From Cyanobacteria bacterium FACHB-471 (lineage in GTDB: Bacteria; Cyanobacteriota; Cyanobacteriia; Elainellales; Elainellaceae), in assembly GCA_014695345.1 (NCBI GenBank), contig JACJOC010000087.1, positions 1 through 64,000 on the forward strand: a stretch of DNA of 64,000 nucleotides. The letters run 5' to 3'. Under the pieces are notes generated by a model. It was not told where the DNA came from. It did not search any database and saw nothing but the letters and a program-made list of their open reading frames with translations. Shown one piece after another: positions 8,622-18,812 of the stretch. Numbering within the stretch: position 1 is the first letter of the stretch; every line of letters begins with the position of its first letter. The position numbers and the translations under genes are program-made.

Positions 8622-9242
8622 TTAATTCAAGAACACTGAACCTGTTTCTTGAATCACCAGGGCAGTTTCATCTTCACCCAAATCTGTGGTTTCATCTAAA
8701 GTGACTTCCAACACGCCAGGCTCGGCGATCGCCACAGGAGTCACGGTCAACAGCCCTCTATCTTCTCTGTAAAACGTGATTGTGATCGGAGTCGCTAACT
8801 GTTGCAATGTCACCTCCGAGTCGCCTGCAAGCGATCGCAACTCCGTGTCTTCAATCACCTGATAGCGGATTACAGCAGCCGTTGAGTTGATCAGCCTGAC
8901 GCTAACCGCTCCATTTACAGGAGTGACTGCTGTCACAGGTTCTTCAATTTGCTCTGGCGTAGGAGGAAAACTCGTGGCGTCACTGGGACTTGGAGCCGCT
9001 TGGTCAGGAGTTACGGGAGTCTCAGGGGCTACTGGCACTTGGCTGCTGGCAGCATTGGGAGGGCATTCTTGAGGTGGAGCAACGGTATTGTTGAAGGGCT
9101 CTTCGTAAAATACACCAGGGCAGCTATTGACTTGGGCAATCAACTCAGATGCTAGAGCCGGAGAAACTGCCCCGATTCCCGCTAACATGGCACTTGCAGC
9201 ACCAAGCAACCGGAAATTAACACGTTGGCGATCGCACTGCAT
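8622..9242 (-). CDS. Exported Pro-rich protein of unknown function
   Basis: The 206-residue product has a signal peptide (residues 1 to about 31, ending ALA-S), two cysteines soon after it, a Pro/Thr/Ala-rich linker (about 60-110), and a C-terminal part (about 110-206) with beta-strand character. GGAGGAG lies just upstream of the ATG at 9242, which supports this start. It is divergent from the AraC regulator 230 bp away. I do not recognise a family. Confidence 0.75.
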   Translation of the reverse strand: MQCDRQRVNFRLLGAASAMLAGIGAVSPALASELIAQVNSCPGVFYEEPFNNTVAPPQECPPNAASSQVPVAPETPVTPDQAAPSPSDATSFPPTPEQIEEPVTAVTPVNGAVSVRLINSTAAVIRYQVIEDTELRSLAGDSEVTLQQLATPITITFYREDRGLLTVTPVAIAEPGVLEVTLDETTDLGEDETALVIQETGSVFLN

Positions 9243-9472
9243 TGAAATCTCCTCCAGAACAATAAATATTATTAGCCTTGCTAACCTGTAACCATCTCAC
9301 GAGTAGCGCTTAATCAATAAGAGAAATTTTTGATGCACCTATAGTAGGAAACTAAAACGACCACTGGAACTATCCCAAGAAGTAAATAGGAACACGCAAG
9401 CGGGGTTTAGGGTATCTGTACTATTTCCTTGACGATGTGAAACTCTGAAACAGCCAACTTGTTCTTCTAGGT

Positions 9473-10339
9473 ATGACTGACTTAACCCATCGGAAGACAA
9501 AATTTTGGATAGCTCCAGAGTTAGGTAACTTGGAGTTATTTCGAGCGACGGCGATTCACTACAGCTATGCTCGTCACTCTCATTCAAGTTATTCGATTGG
9601 TTTGATTGAGGCTGGAGTGGGTGGAAACTATTATCGTGGTTCCAGCTACCTTGCCCCTCCTAAAAGCATTGTTTTGATGAATCCAGAGGAGGTTCATACT
9701 GGCTATTCCGCTGAAGAACAACCGCTTTCTTATCGAATGCTGTATGCCAACATCGATAGTGTGCAGCAAATTGCGAGTGAGCTTCAGATAAAGGAATTTC
9801 CTCACTTTAGAGATGCAGTCATTAAAGATGAGACTTTAGCTAAACAGATTCTTGCGCTGCATGTAGCACTAGAGCGATCGTCAGATCGATTAGAACAACA
9901 GTCTCTATTCGTAAAAGTTTTATCAGAAATTCTGGCTCACTACGCGGCTGTTAAAGTTCCGTCCTTTCGCAATCCGCAAGAGCATCGAGCTATTCAATTA
10001 GTAAAAGAATATTTGCATGACAATCTCAGTGCCAATATTTCACTAGAACAATTGGCAAACCTCACGGGCTTAAACCGTTCTTACTTAATTCGCATCTTTT
10101 GTCAGGCTATCGGAATGCCACCCTATACCTATTTGAATCAGGTGCGAGTAGAGAAGGCAAAACAGCTTTTAAGCCAGAAAATGACCCTTGCAGAAGTGGC
10201 GATCACCGTTGGTATGTCTGATCAAAGTCATCTCAATCGTCACTTCAAGCGCATTGTAGGAGTCCCCCCTGGTCAATACCGCCAGATAGCCACTGCTGGA
10301 TGTCAATATCATTCAAGACAAACTAGCCCCAATTCTTAA
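9473..10339 (+). CDS. AraC-family transcriptional regulator
   Basis: The 288-residue protein has an N-terminal cupin-like ligand-binding half (about 10-165; HSHSSY, GG-x-Y and NPEEVHTGY motifs) and a C-terminal pair of helix-turn-helices (about 175-275) with the family signature ending AITVGMSDQSHLNRHFKRI-G-PPGQYR. AraC proteins bind a small effector and activate nearby genes. The DUF3291 gene follows 35 bp after the stop on the same strand and the exported-protein gene diverges, so both are candidate targets. Confidence 0.92.
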   Translation: MTDLTHRKTKFWIAPELGNLELFRATAIHYSYARHSHSSYSIGLIEAGVGGNYYRGSSYLAPPKSIVLMNPEEVHTGYSAEEQPLSYRMLYANIDSVQQIASELQIKEFPHFRDAVIKDETLAKQILALHVALERSSDRLEQQSLFVKVLSEILAHYAAVKVPSFRNPQEHRAIQLVKEYLHDNLSANISLEQLANLTGLNRSYLIRIFCQAIGMPPYTYLNQVRVEKAKQLLSQKMTLAEVAITVGMSDQSHLNRHFKRIVGVPPGQYRQIATAGCQYHSRQTSPNS

Positions 10340-10374
10340 ATACTTGTGGTCAGGTGTTTTCGAGGCGACAAACC

Positions 10375-10884
10375 ATGACCACAGCAGAATCTAACGCATC
10401 CCAACAGCATCATCTCGCTCAGATCAACATCGCTTTGATGAAAGCGCCTCTTGATCACCCAATCATGGCTGAGTTTGCGACTGCACTAGATCAGGTGAAT
10501 GCGATCGCTGATCAAAGCCCAGGTTTTGTTTGGCGGCTACAATCCTCATCCGGCAACGCAACTCAGATTCGAGCCTATCCTGACCCGAAAATGTTGATCA
10601 ATCTCTCGGTCTGGCAAAGTGTAAACCAGCTAAAAACTTACGTTTATCAAAGTCTGCATAGTGAGTTTTTTGTGCGTCGCCGCCAGTGGTTTGAGAAATA
10701 CCAGGGAGAACACTTCGCCATGTGGTGGGTTCCGGCAGGTCACCTGCCAACTGTAGAAGAAGGTAAAGCCAGGTTGGAATACCTCTCGCAGCACGGAGAT
10801 TCAGCCACAGCTTTCACATTTGCAAAACCTTTCCCTTGCCCCACAGAAAGACCAAATCCTGTACAGCCTGTACAAATTGATTAG
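10375..10884 (+). CDS. DUF3291 domain protein
   Basis: About 169 residues from the ATG at 10375, which has GAGG a few bases upstream; an in-frame GTG at 10354 is less likely. The body has the DUF3291 pattern: LAQINIALMKAPLDHP near the start, SPGFVWRLQ, NLSVWQSV and FAMWWVPAGH-P. The family has a ferredoxin-like dimeric alpha/beta fold related to antibiotic-biosynthesis monooxygenases, but no reaction is established. It probably forms a transcription unit with the AraC gene before it. Confidence 0.85.
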   Translation: MTTAESNASQQHHLAQINIALMKAPLDHPIMAEFATALDQVNAIADQSPGFVWRLQSSSGNATQIRAYPDPKMLINLSVWQSVNQLKTYVYQSLHSEFFVRRRQWFEKYQGEHFAMWWVPAGHLPTVEEGKARLEYLSQHGDSATAFTFAKPFPCPTERPNPVQPVQID

Positions 10885-10961
10885 CGGCATCCAGCCACAG
10901 CGACTCGCAACCCAGGCAGGAAGGCTCCAGAAGCTTAATTCAATTAGTTTTAACTGGGGAG

Positions 10962-10990
10962 TTGACAGAATCAGTAACCTTCGTTATCTT
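10962..10990 (+). promoter_or_regulatory. Sigma-70-type promoter of tRNA-Glu
   Basis: TTGACA at 10962-10967 and TATCTT at 10985-10990 are separated by exactly 17 bp. Transcription would start about 15 bp before the tRNA. Confidence 0.75.
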
Positions 10991-11012
10991 AATTAAGGTT
11001 CACTTAAAGCAA

Positions 11013-11085
11013 GCCCCCATCGTCTAGAGGCCTAGGACACCTCCCTTTCACGGAGGCGACGGGGATTCGAATTCCCCTGGGGGTA
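11013..11085 (+). tRNA. tRNA-Glu (anticodon TTC)
   Basis: A 73-nt cloverleaf can be drawn: acceptor GCCCCCA with TGGGGGT and discriminator A, anticodon stem CCTCC/GGAGG around loop CTTTCAC with anticodon TTC at 11047-11049, and T-arm GGGGATTCGAATTCCCC. CCA is not encoded. In cyanobacteria this tRNA also supplies glutamate for tetrapyrrole (chlorophyll, phycobilin) synthesis through glutamyl-tRNA reductase. Confidence 0.97.
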
Positions 11086-11102
11086 TCTTCTAAGTGAGCT
11101 TG

Positions 11103-11151
11103 AAAATCAGCCCTGCAAGCTTGAGAATGGCTTGCAGGGCTGATTTTTTTA
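11103..11151 (+). terminator. Rho-independent terminator after tRNA-Glu
   Basis: An 18-bp perfect stem (11103-11120 with 11130-11147), 9-nt loop, followed by T-rich sequence to 11151. It lies 17 bp past the tRNA. The rest of the gap up to 11434 shows no gene I accept. Confidence 0.92.
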
Positions 11152-11434
11152 TCAATGGTAAATGTGTGCTAGGGGCAAAGGGGATTGAGGCTTCGGTGGA
11201 ACGGCTAACTGAAAGAAGGGTTAGTTGCTGAGCCGTAGTGGTGCTGATGTGAGGCGATCGCCACTGGTGGTAGAGTAAGAGAGTATCCTGATCAAGAAAT
11301 AGCTCTTTAAGCAGCAACTTTAGGAGATTTGCGGGAATACTATCGGGGGGCATCCCGGTACGCAGCTTTTGCTGAGAAGACTTTGCTGGGGATTACCCTC
11401 TTGATTCACGTATCCTAAAGCCAAGTAAGGATTT

Positions 11435-11806
11435 ATGACTACAGTCCTGGTTGTGGACGATAGCCAAACGGTGCGCCATATGCTCTCAGAACTCCTCATC
11501 GACAGCGGTATGAGCGTACTTGAAGCGACTAATGGCTTAGAGGCAAAGCAGCAAATTCAGGCAAAGTTTCCAGACTTGGTCATCACAGATTTGATTATGC
11601 CGGAGATGAACGGCTATGAGCTTTGCCGCTGGATTAAGAATGGACCCAAAACACAAAGCATTCCAGTGTTAATTTGTTCCACCAAAAGCGAGGAATTTGA
11701 CCGCTATTGGGGGATGAAGCAGGGCGCAGATGCCTACATCACCAAACCATTTCATCCGCCAGAAATGGTTCAAACGGTAAAGCGGTTGTTGCGCGCTGAA
11801 CGTTAA
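11435..11806 (+). CDS. Single-domain response regulator, CheY/PilH-like
   Basis: This 123-residue receiver domain has no output domain. It shows the acidic pair Asp8-Asp9, phospho-acceptor Asp52 in [14 protein letters not shown], Ser/Thr at 82-83 and Lys104 in YITKPF. Such proteins are phosphorylated by a histidine kinase and act by protein binding; in cyanobacteria many belong to chemotaxis-like clusters controlling type IV pili and phototaxis. No kinase lies next to it. The Nudix gene starts 11 bp after the stop, so they may be co-transcribed. Confidence 0.93.
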   Translation: MTTVLVVDDSQTVRHMLSELLIDSGMSVLEATNGLEAKQQIQAKFPDLVITDLIMPEMNGYELCRWIKNGPKTQSIPVLICSTKSEEFDRYWGMKQGADAYITKPFHPPEMVQTVKRLLRAER

Positions 11807-11817
11807 AGGCAAGAACT

Positions 11818-12258
11818 GTGGCTTACAGAAATCCAACCCCCACCGTTGACATCATCATTGAGATGCGCGATCGCCCCTTTCGCCCCATCGTTTTGATCGA
11901 GCGGCTCAATCCGCCGCATGGTTGGGCAATCCCAGGTGGGTTCGTAGATTATGGAGAGTCAGTCGAGACGGCAGCTCAGCGCGAAGCGTTAGAAGAAACG
12001 GGTTTAACAGTAGAGCTAATTGAGCAGTTTCAGGTGTATTCTGATCCAGGGCGCGATCCTCGTCAGCATACGCTAAGTATCGTGTTTATTGCGAATGCCA
12101 GTGGGGAGCCAACTGCCCAGGACGATGCTAAGAGCCTCAAGCTTTTTTTACCTTGGGAAGTTCCTCAGAATTTGTGCTTTGACCACGATCGCATCCTCAA
12201 AGACTACTGGAATTACCGTCTTTATCAGATACGTCCTCGGCTCCAAATTCCAGGTTGA
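11818..12258 (+). CDS. Nudix hydrolase
   Basis: The 146-residue protein starts with GTG at 11818. It contains a complete Nudix box, G-x5-E-x7-REUxEExGU, as GGFVDYGE followed by REALEETGL at about residues 40-62. The upstream PHGWAIPGG is usual for ADP-ribose or nucleoside diphosphate hydrolases of the MutT/ADPRase type, but the substrate cannot be read from the sequence. It sits between a response regulator and RidA, which suggests metabolite clean-up housekeeping. Confidence 0.93.
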   Translation: MAYRNPTPTVDIIIEMRDRPFRPIVLIERLNPPHGWAIPGGFVDYGESVETAAQREALEETGLTVELIEQFQVYSDPGRDPRQHTLSIVFIANASGEPTAQDDAKSLKLFLPWEVPQNLCFDHDRILKDYWNYRLYQIRPRLQIPG

Positions 12259-12299
12259 TCAACCTCGATCTCATCAAATCTCAAACTATTTTTGAATCT

Positions 12300-12689
12300 A
12301 TGGCGCGAAAAATTATTCAAACGGATCAGGCTCCCGCTCCAGTTGGACCTTACAATCAAGCGATCGCTGCAACGGGACAGCTAGTCTTTGTAGCTGGGCA
12401 AATTCCGCTTGATCCAGTAACAGGTCAAATTGTCGGGGAAGCAGTTGCCGAGCAGACCGAGCGGGCGATCGCCAACCTGAAAGCAATTCTTGAAGCTGCC
12501 GGATCGACCCTTGAGGATGTGGTTAAAACAACCGTATTTCTCGCAGATATGAACGACTTTGCTGCAATGAATGCGGTCTACGCTCAACACTTTGATGAAG
12601 CAACAGCTCCCGCTCGTGCCTGCGTTGAAGTGTCCCGCTTGCCTAAAGACGTGCGGGTAGAAATTGAGTGCATCGCCGTTGTGCCGTAA
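12300..12689 (+). CDS. ridA: RidA family enamine/imine deaminase
   Basis: The 129-residue protein (ATG at 12300; an upstream in-frame TTG at 12255 would overlap the Nudix gene and is rejected) matches RidA over its full length: [22 protein letters not shown], a conserved Arg in [15 protein letters not shown] and the C-terminal VEIECIAV. RidA hydrolyses reactive 2-aminoacrylate and related enamines released by PLP enzymes. It is a cytoplasmic trimer in known members. Confidence 0.95.
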   Translation: MARKIIQTDQAPAPVGPYNQAIAATGQLVFVAGQIPLDPVTGQIVGEAVAEQTERAIANLKAILEAAGSTLEDVVKTTVFLADMNDFAAMNAVYAQHFDEATAPARACVEVSRLPKDVRVEIECIAVVP

Positions 12690-12704
12690 TCAGCGAAACC
12701 TGGC

Positions 12705-13469
12705 TCAGATGATGGGAATGAGTCTTTCTAGGCTGGCTCTCGTTTCCGGTGGAAAGAACCGTCCCCTCAACCCGTAGGTGACAAGCCCTGCATATTCTCG
12801 TAAGACTAGCGTTGCTTTGCCGCGTCGCCCAACTTCTCTCGGTACAGGGCTAGGAATTGGGGTCACTTCAAATCCTACGCTTTGAAAGGTGAGAAGCGAT
12901 CGCAGCATGTGAGGGGAGTCTGTAATCAGCAAAATGCGTGTAATTCCCTTGGGTTGGAGTGCTTCTACCGTAAATAGGGCGTTTTCTCGCGTGGTTTGAG
13001 AACAGCCCTCTCCATCCAAGGCAGCATCTGGAATTCCTTGTTCCTCCAGCATTTTCAGCATTGCGGGGGAATCACCCATGCCGCTAGTAAAAATCAACGG
13101 CGCTCTGTCAGCCTGCCAGAGTTCGGCAGCTAGCTCAACTCGACTTGGACTGAGTACCGAACCCCTACCCAAAATCACAATCGCATCAGCGTTAGCTCCA
13201 GTGTCTTGAGGCAGTAAGCTTACCAGCACCTTCTCTGCCAGATTGACGCTAGGTGGGGCGATCGCCAGACCGTAGATTAGCAGGAGGGAGGCGATCGTCA
13301 GATTCAAGATGCGCCGTTGACGGCGACGCAACAGAAGTTGAGCAAATCCCAACAGAATCACCAACCCCAGGGTGATCCGCACAGGATGCATCAACCACTG
13401 CGAGATTAATTTGGTGAAGGCTATCCACGAACTTGCGGGAAGCGCAGAGCAAACGGCTAAATCTAGCAT
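12705..13469 (-). CDS. DUF218 / YdcF-ElyC family membrane protein
   Basis: Of 254 residues, the N-terminal 75 hold two hydrophobic helices (about 30-46 and 55-72). The rest is a DUF218 domain: ADAIVILGRG, R-x-E-A-A-E-L-W, LIFTSGMGDS and a TRENALFTVEAL motif with LLITDSPHMLRS. Relatives ElyC and SanA affect envelope integrity and peptidoglycan or enterobacterial antigen precursors. It converges on ridA with a 15-bp gap. Confidence 0.88.
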   Translation of the reverse strand: MLDLAVCSALPASSWIAFTKLISQWLMHPVRITLGLVILLGFAQLLLRRRQRRILNLTIASLLLIYGLAIAPPSVNLAEKVLVSLLPQDTGANADAIVILGRGSVLSPSRVELAAELWQADRAPLIFTSGMGDSPAMLKMLEEQGIPDAALDGEGCSQTTRENALFTVEALQPKGITRILLITDSPHMLRSLLTFQSVGFEVTPIPSPVPREVGRRGKATLVLREYAGLVTYGLRGRFFPPETRASLERLIPII

Positions 13470-13824
13470 GGGCAGAGCGGCTCCTTTCAGGAAAAGTTTT
13501 AGATCAGCAAGCAGTTAGCAGCAGGATTCATGAACCTGCAACAAACCCTACAGGCGGTCCATCAAGCTCTTGGAGCCTAGAGAATTTTAAGTCCTGTCCG
13601 AGTCGAGTCTAGCAAGACAGATAGCAATGTAGCCAGGTTCGCTAGACTTCCCAATTTGCAAGGCTTTCCGGTGTTGCTGTTGGACCCAGAAGGATATCAA
13701 AAATGTGCTAAAATTGTATAGCTAAGCAACAAAAATTGGCATTTATTCAGCACAAAGGCAGCCTTATCTTCACTTTTTCAGCTATTAGCTGCCGAAAGCT
13801 TACGTTTTTGGAGTTTTTTACCGT
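13470..13824. other. Intergenic region upstream of gyrA
   Basis: This 355-bp divergent region must hold promoters for gyrA and for the DUF218 gene. A TGTATA-like -10 lies near 13715, but I cannot pair it with a convincing -35. No small gene or RNA is evident. Confidence 0.4.
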
Positions 13825-16416
13825 ATGACCTTCTCCCAGGAGCCGACTCAGGAGCGGATTATTCCCACGGATCTGCGGATTGAGATGTCCCGGTCTTATT
13901 TGGAATACGCCATGAGCGTAATCGTAGGACGGGCGCTGCCAGATGCCAGGGATGGTCTTAAGCCTGTCCATCGTCGAATTCTCTATGCCATGCATGAGTT
14001 GGGTTTAACGCCCGACCGACCGTTTCGGAAGTGTGCCCGTGTGGTTGGGGAAGTTTTAGGTAAATATCACCCACATGGCGATACGGCGGTTTACGATGCG
14101 CTAGTGCGAATGGCGCAAAACTTTTCGATGCGATCGCCCTTGATCAACGGGCACGGCAACTTTGGCTCTATCGACAACGATCCACCAGCGGCGATGCGAT
14201 ATACCGAGTGTCGCTTGCAGACGCTCACCACCAACGCGCTGCTGCGAGACATCGAATCTGAAACGGTTGATTTCATTGACAACTTTGATGGCTCTCAGCA
14301 GGAGCCAATTGTGCTACCTGCCCGGATTCCTCAGCTTTTGCTCAATGGCTCCTCTGGGATCGCGGTGGGCATGGCGACTAATATTCCACCCCACAACCTG
14401 AGCGAACTGATCGACGGCGTGATTGCGCTAGTGCACGATCCTGACATCACTGATGTGGGGCTGATGCAATACATTCCTGGGCCTGATTTCCCAACGGGTG
14501 GTCAAATTTTGGGTACGACTGGCATTCGAGAAGCCTACACGACTGGGCGCGGCTCTGTCACGATGCGTGGTGTAGCCTCGATCGAGACGATTGAGCATCG
14601 AGGTCGTCCTGATCGGGAAGCAATTATCATCACCGAATTGCCTTTTCAAACCAACAAAGCAGCAATGATCGAAAGAATTGCTGAAATGGTGAACGAGCGC
14701 AGGCTAGAAGGCATTTCTGATATTCGGGATGAGAGCGATCGCGACGGCATGAGAATCGTCATTGAGCTAAAGCGTGACGCTTATCCTCGCGTCGTTCTCA
14801 ACAACCTCTACAAGCAAACTCCGCTCCAGGCAAACTTTGGAGTGAACATGCTGGCGCTGGTGAACGGCGAACCGCAGCTTCTTAGTCTCAAGCAATTCCT
14901 TCAAGTATTCCTGGACTTTCGGATTGAGACGATTACCCGCCGCACTCAGTACGAACTCCGTAAGGCAGAAGAACGGGATCACTTGCTGCAAGGTTTGCTG
15001 ATTGCGCTGGAAAACCTGGACGCAATCATCAACCTGATTCGTCATGCAGCCGATGCTCCAATGGCAAAACAGGAGTTGATCGACTCTTACGGACTCTCAG
15101 AAGCACAGGCAGACGCAATTTTGCAGATGCAGTTGCGCCGATTGACTGCTTTGGAAGCCGAAAAGATCCAGCAGGAACACGACGACCTGCAATCCCGCAT
15201 TGCTGACCTGCAAGACATCTTGGCGCGACGCGAACGCATTCTGCAAATTGTCGAAACTGAAGTTAATGAGCTAAAAGCAACCCACTCTTCCCCCCGTCGC
15301 ACGGTGATTGAACGGGCAGATGGTGAAATTGGTGACATTGACTTAATTGCTAATGAGCAAGCGATCATTTTGCTCACCGAGCAGGGCTACATCAAGCGGA
15401 TGCCTGTGAATACGTTTGAGGCGCAAAGTCGGGCGACTCGCGGTAAGTCAGGCACCCGGATGAAGGAAGACGATGGGGTTGAGCATTTCCTCACCTGCTG
15501 CGACCACGACAGCGTTTTGTTCTTTAGCGATCGCGGTGTTGCTTACTGCCTCAAGGCTTACCAAATTCCTACCGCATCTCGGACTGCACGAGGTGTTCCC
15601 GTGGTTCAAATGCTGCCGATCCCACGGAATGAAAAGATTACTTCTATCGTCCCGGTCACCGAGTTCAGCGATGACAATTATCTGGTGATGCTGACCCAGA
15701 ATGGCTACATCAAAAAGACGCAGCTATCAGCATTTAGCAACATTCGAGCCAATGGCTTGATTGCTATTTCACTGGAGGAAGGCGACCAGTTGCGCTGGGT
15801 GCGTCGTGCTGGTGCTGCTGACAGCATCATTATCGGATCACGTCAGGGGATGGCGATTCACTTTCGCTCAGACCATGAACAGTTGCGCCCCTTGGGTAGA
15901 CCCACGCGAGGTGTAAGGGCGATGTCGCTGCGTAAGGGCGATGAGCTGATCAGCATGGACATCCTGCCCAGTCAGGTGGTAGATAGCTTGGTTGAAACCG
16001 TTGCTGAATCTGCTGAAGCGATCGAGGTTGAGGCAGAGTTGGAAACGGAAGAACTGGATGTGGAGCTACCTCGCAACCAAGGCCCTTGGGCACTGGTAAT
16101 TACGATGGGTGGGTTAGGCAAACGGGTTCCTGTTTCGCAATTCCGCTTACAAAACCGTGCTGGAATGGGTTTGCGGGCAATCAAATTCCGCAAGGCAGAC
16201 GATCGCCTGGCTGCACTGCAAGTCGTAGGTGAAGATGATGAGCTGATGATGGTGACGAGTCGCGGCATCATCATTCGTCAGGTGGTGAGTGCAATCCCGC
16301 GTCAGTCGCGTATGGCCACTGGAGTGCGGGTGCAGCGTTTGGATGAAGAGGATGCGATCGCCGCTGTGGCATTGGTGCCACCTCTAAATGAAGCCGAGTT
16401 AGAGGAAGGAGAATAG
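13825..16416 (+). CDS. gyrA: DNA gyrase subunit A (type IIA topoisomerase A subunit)
   Basis: At 863 residues it is close to E. coli GyrA (875). The breakage-reunion domain shows the catalytic Arg125-Tyr126 in [10 protein letters not shown], the QRDR ([11 protein letters not shown], with Thr87 where E. coli has Ser83 and Asp91 where it has Asp87), and a later coiled-coil. The C-terminal half has the repeating beta-pinwheel blades; the GyrA box is present in a diverged form [10 protein letters not shown]. Cyanobacteria often carry two A-type subunits, so a ParC-like role cannot be fully excluded. The protein introduces negative supercoils with GyrB. Confidence 0.95.
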   Translation: MTFSQEPTQERIIPTDLRIEMSRSYLEYAMSVIVGRALPDARDGLKPVHRRILYAMHELGLTPDRPFRKCARVVGEVLGKYHPHGDTAVYDALVRMAQNFSMRSPLINGHGNFGSIDNDPPAAMRYTECRLQTLTTNALLRDIESETVDFIDNFDGSQQEPIVLPARIPQLLLNGSSGIAVGMATNIPPHNLSELIDGVIALVHDPDITDVGLMQYIPGPDFPTGGQILGTTGIREAYTTGRGSVTMRGVASIETIEHRGRPDREAIIITELPFQTNKAAMIERIAEMVNERRLEGISDIRDESDRDGMRIVIELKRDAYPRVVLNNLYKQTPLQANFGVNMLALVNGEPQLLSLKQFLQVFLDFRIETITRRTQYELRKAEERDHLLQGLLIALENLDAIINLIRHAADAPMAKQELIDSYGLSEAQADAILQMQLRRLTALEAEKIQQEHDDLQSRIADLQDILARRERILQIVETEVNELKATHSSPRRTVIERADGEIGDIDLIANEQAIILLTEQGYIKRMPVNTFEAQSRATRGKSGTRMKEDDGVEHFLTCCDHDSVLFFSDRGVAYCLKAYQIPTASRTARGVPVVQMLPIPRNEKITSIVPVTEFSDDNYLVMLTQNGYIKKTQLSAFSNIRANGLIAISLEEGDQLRWVRRAGAADSIIIGSRQGMAIHFRSDHEQLRPLGRPTRGVRAMSLRKGDELISMDILPSQVVDSLVETVAESAEAIEVEAELETEELDVELPRNQGPWALVITMGGLGKRVPVSQFRLQNRAGMGLRAIKFRKADDRLAALQVVGEDDELMMVTSRGIIIRQVVSAIPRQSRMATGVRVQRLDEEDAIAAVALVPPLNEAELEEGE

Positions 16417-16454
16417 GGATTGAGGATTGGGGGTTAGGAGCTAGGGAGTGACCT

Positions 16455-18092
16455 GTGTTTAGAGTTGGGAAGCTACGATTGAAGCCATTTCGATTCCTGA
16501 TCCCCAAATTTCCCAGATACATCCCAATTGCCTTTGCATTGCTCGGTGGCATTCTGATGGGGTTGACTCCTGCCCCAGTCAACGCTTGGTTTTTGGCTTG
16601 GGTTGCTCTGGTTCCTTTGTGGGTTCTAGTTGCCAAATCTTCCAGCCTGAAGTCCAAACTTGCTCTCGGTTTTGTCTGGGGGCTTGGGTTTCATGGGCTG
16701 GCTTTGTCATGGATTACGGGATTACATCCGCTAACTTGGATGGGTGTTCCCTGGTTGGCAAGTTTGGCGATCGCCCTATTCTGCTGGCTTTTCATTACAG
16801 CTTGGGGGGCGTTACTGGTTTTGATATGGGCAGGAAGCTTTAAGCTGCTTGAGCGGAGTAACCTACGAGCAGCCAATGCCAAGTTCTTGCCGCTTGTCCG
16901 CGTTTTAATGGGTGTCGCTGTTTGGTGTGTTTTAGAAGGCATCTGGAGTTCAGGAGCGCTGTGGTGGACATCCCTTTCTTACACTCAAAGCCCACACAAT
17001 CTGCTGATCCTGCATCTGGGACAACTTACAGGACCATCGGCAGCAACGGCTGCCATTGTTGCGGTTAATGGCTTGCTTGCTGAAGCATGGCTAGTCCGTT
17101 CTCACTCTCCTGAACCGCTACCTTCCCACGCTCATACTTCATCCTCTGCTACTTCTGCAAAGCTCTATCTGGCGATCGCTGCTACCCTCCTTCTCGGTCT
17201 GCACCTGCTTGGATTTAGCCTGTATAGCCGTCCCTTAACCCAACCCCCGGAAACTGCGGTGAGAGTTGGGCTGATTCAGGGCAACGTTCCTACGCGCATC
17301 AAGCTCTACGAAGAAGGAGTGCGCCGAGCCTTCAACGCTTACATGACGGGATATGACATTCTCGCAGACCAGAACGTCGATATTGTCTTCACCCCAGAGG
17401 GCGCTCTGCCGATTTACTGGATGCCGTCAATTTATCAAAGTAATCCCGTTTACCAGTCGGTGTTAAATCGGGGAGTGCCGTTGATTTTGGGCAGTTTTGG
17501 TAGGCAGGACGAGCAGATTACTCAAAGCTTATTTGCGATCGCAGGTAACGGCGAAATGGTCGGGCGTTACAACAAAGTCAAACTTGTGCCATTGGGTGAG
17601 TACATTCCCTTCGGGCAATTTTTGGGTAGCCTGATCAATCGCCTTTCGCCTGTAGAAGCCAGCATGATTCCAGGGGAGCTAGAGCAGCAGTTTGACACAC
17701 CTGTCGGTAGGGCGATCGCAGGTATTTGTTATGAGTCCGCATTTTCCAAGCTGTTTCGAGTGCAGGCGGCAAACGGCGGAGAATTTATCTTAACGGCGTC
17801 CAACAACGATCCCTACAGCTCGACGATGATGTTTCAGCATCATGCACAGGATGTAATGCGGGCGATCGAAACCGATCGCTGGGCAGCAAGAGTGACTAAC
17901 ACGGGCTATTCCGGCATCGTCGATCCGCATGGTAAAACTCGCTGGCTCTCCGACAACAACATCTATGAAATTCATGCCGACACAATTTATCGTCGCCAAA
18001 CGCGATCGCTCTATGTGCAATGGGGAGACTGGCTAACCCCACTCTTATTGATCTCAGCCCTAACTGTTGGGTTAGGAATACGAATCAACTAA
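16455..18092 (+). CDS. lnt: Apolipoprotein N-acyltransferase
   Basis: The 545-residue protein starts with GTG at 16455, 38 bp past gyrA. About six to eight N-terminal membrane helices (roughly 25-260) are followed by a nitrilase-type domain (about 270-500) with the expected catalytic triad: Glu in TPEGALP, Lys in NKVKLVPLGEYIP, and Cys in GICYES. It transfers a third acyl chain to the N-terminal Cys of lipoproteins at the inner membrane. A G-rich spacer (16417-16450) separates it from gyrA. Confidence 0.95.
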   Translation: MFRVGKLRLKPFRFLIPKFPRYIPIAFALLGGILMGLTPAPVNAWFLAWVALVPLWVLVAKSSSLKSKLALGFVWGLGFHGLALSWITGLHPLTWMGVPWLASLAIALFCWLFITAWGALLVLIWAGSFKLLERSNLRAANAKFLPLVRVLMGVAVWCVLEGIWSSGALWWTSLSYTQSPHNLLILHLGQLTGPSAATAAIVAVNGLLAEAWLVRSHSPEPLPSHAHTSSSATSAKLYLAIAATLLLGLHLLGFSLYSRPLTQPPETAVRVGLIQGNVPTRIKLYEEGVRRAFNAYMTGYDILADQNVDIVFTPEGALPIYWMPSIYQSNPVYQSVLNRGVPLILGSFGRQDEQITQSLFAIAGNGEMVGRYNKVKLVPLGEYIPFGQFLGSLINRLSPVEASMIPGELEQQFDTPVGRAIAGICYESAFSKLFRVQAANGGEFILTASNNDPYSSTMMFQHHAQDVMRAIETDRWAARVTNTGYSGIVDPHGKTRWLSDNNIYEIHADTIYRRQTRSLYVQWGDWLTPLLLISALTVGLGIRIN

Positions 18093-18118
18093 AAAAAGCA
18101 CCCCGGTTAGGGGTGCCT
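18091..18118 (-). terminator. Rho-independent terminator of the DUF4278 gene
   Basis: Stem GCACCCC/GGGGTGC (18098-18104 and 18110-18116) with a 5-nt loop; on the minus strand it is followed by seven T residues (18097-18091). It overlaps the end of lnt, so it may also help end that transcript. Confidence 0.88.
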
Positions 18119-18152
18119 CATCAGCTTGTTGTTTGAGAGAATCTATCGGCAC

Positions 18153-18632
18153 TTAGCTGAGTGCAGCATGGCTACGATCGTAAGTGGCGGAGAAGCCAGG
18201 GTGTACTTTGCCCTGAATGTGATTCCAGTAGTGGGATGCATCAGCCGCAGTCAGCCCAACTTCAGTAGCAAGACGGCTCAGCATTACTTGCTGACGTTGC
18301 TTGATCAAACGGTGATGACCCATCATCAAAGAACGAGCCCGATCGTCAGTCGAAGCAACCGTAGCAGGAACTAGCTTGGAGTCAGCAGCAACAGCCGCCC
18401 CAACGGAAGCAACTGCCCGCTCTTCAGGGTGGTTGACTACAGGAGTAGATGGATTGGTCCGGTATGCGACGCCGCGATAAAGCAGATCCAGCGTGGCTTG
18501 CAGAACAGGAACTTTTTTGGGATTGCGGAATCGAACGTCTAAACCGCGATACTTGCCAACCGTGTCACTGTGGCTAAACTCCACTGTGGGTGGGTTGTAG
18601 TCGTAGCTGACACCGCGATAGGTAAGTTTCAT
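18153..18632 (-). CDS. DUF4278 domain protein
   Basis: About 159 residues from the ATG at 18632, chosen because GGAGG lies 9 bases upstream; an in-frame Met five codons earlier lacks this. Two short DUF4278-type motifs are visible, LTYRGVSYDYNPP at the start and LLYRGVAYRTNPS near residue 57. The C-terminal third is helical and basic. DUF4278 proteins are small, mostly cyanobacterial and of unknown function. The gene has its own terminator. Confidence 0.85.
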   Translation of the reverse strand: MKLTYRGVSYDYNPPTVEFSHSDTVGKYRGLDVRFRNPKKVPVLQATLDLLYRGVAYRTNPSTPVVNHPEERAVASVGAAVAADSKLVPATVASTDDRARSLMMGHHRLIKQRQQVMLSRLATEVGLTAADASHYWNHIQGKVHPGFSATYDRSHAALS

Positions 18633-18812
18633 ATAAGTCGCCTCCAAGTAGTTGTGGTGATGAGGCGCGTTCCTTCGGGATAAGTCCCTACTTCCGTCTC
18701 CCTAACTCAGCGTTTTCGACAAGCTTCGAGAGAGATGAACGATTTATTTCTGTATCTATTGTTACGGTTTTCAGTCTGAATGTCAACCTCTGTGGACAAA
18801 AAATCTCAGAAA

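Noticed and set aside
11090-11353. Minus-strand ORF of 87 codons after tRNA-Glu
   Set aside because: It runs over the tRNA terminator hairpin and has no recognisable motif.
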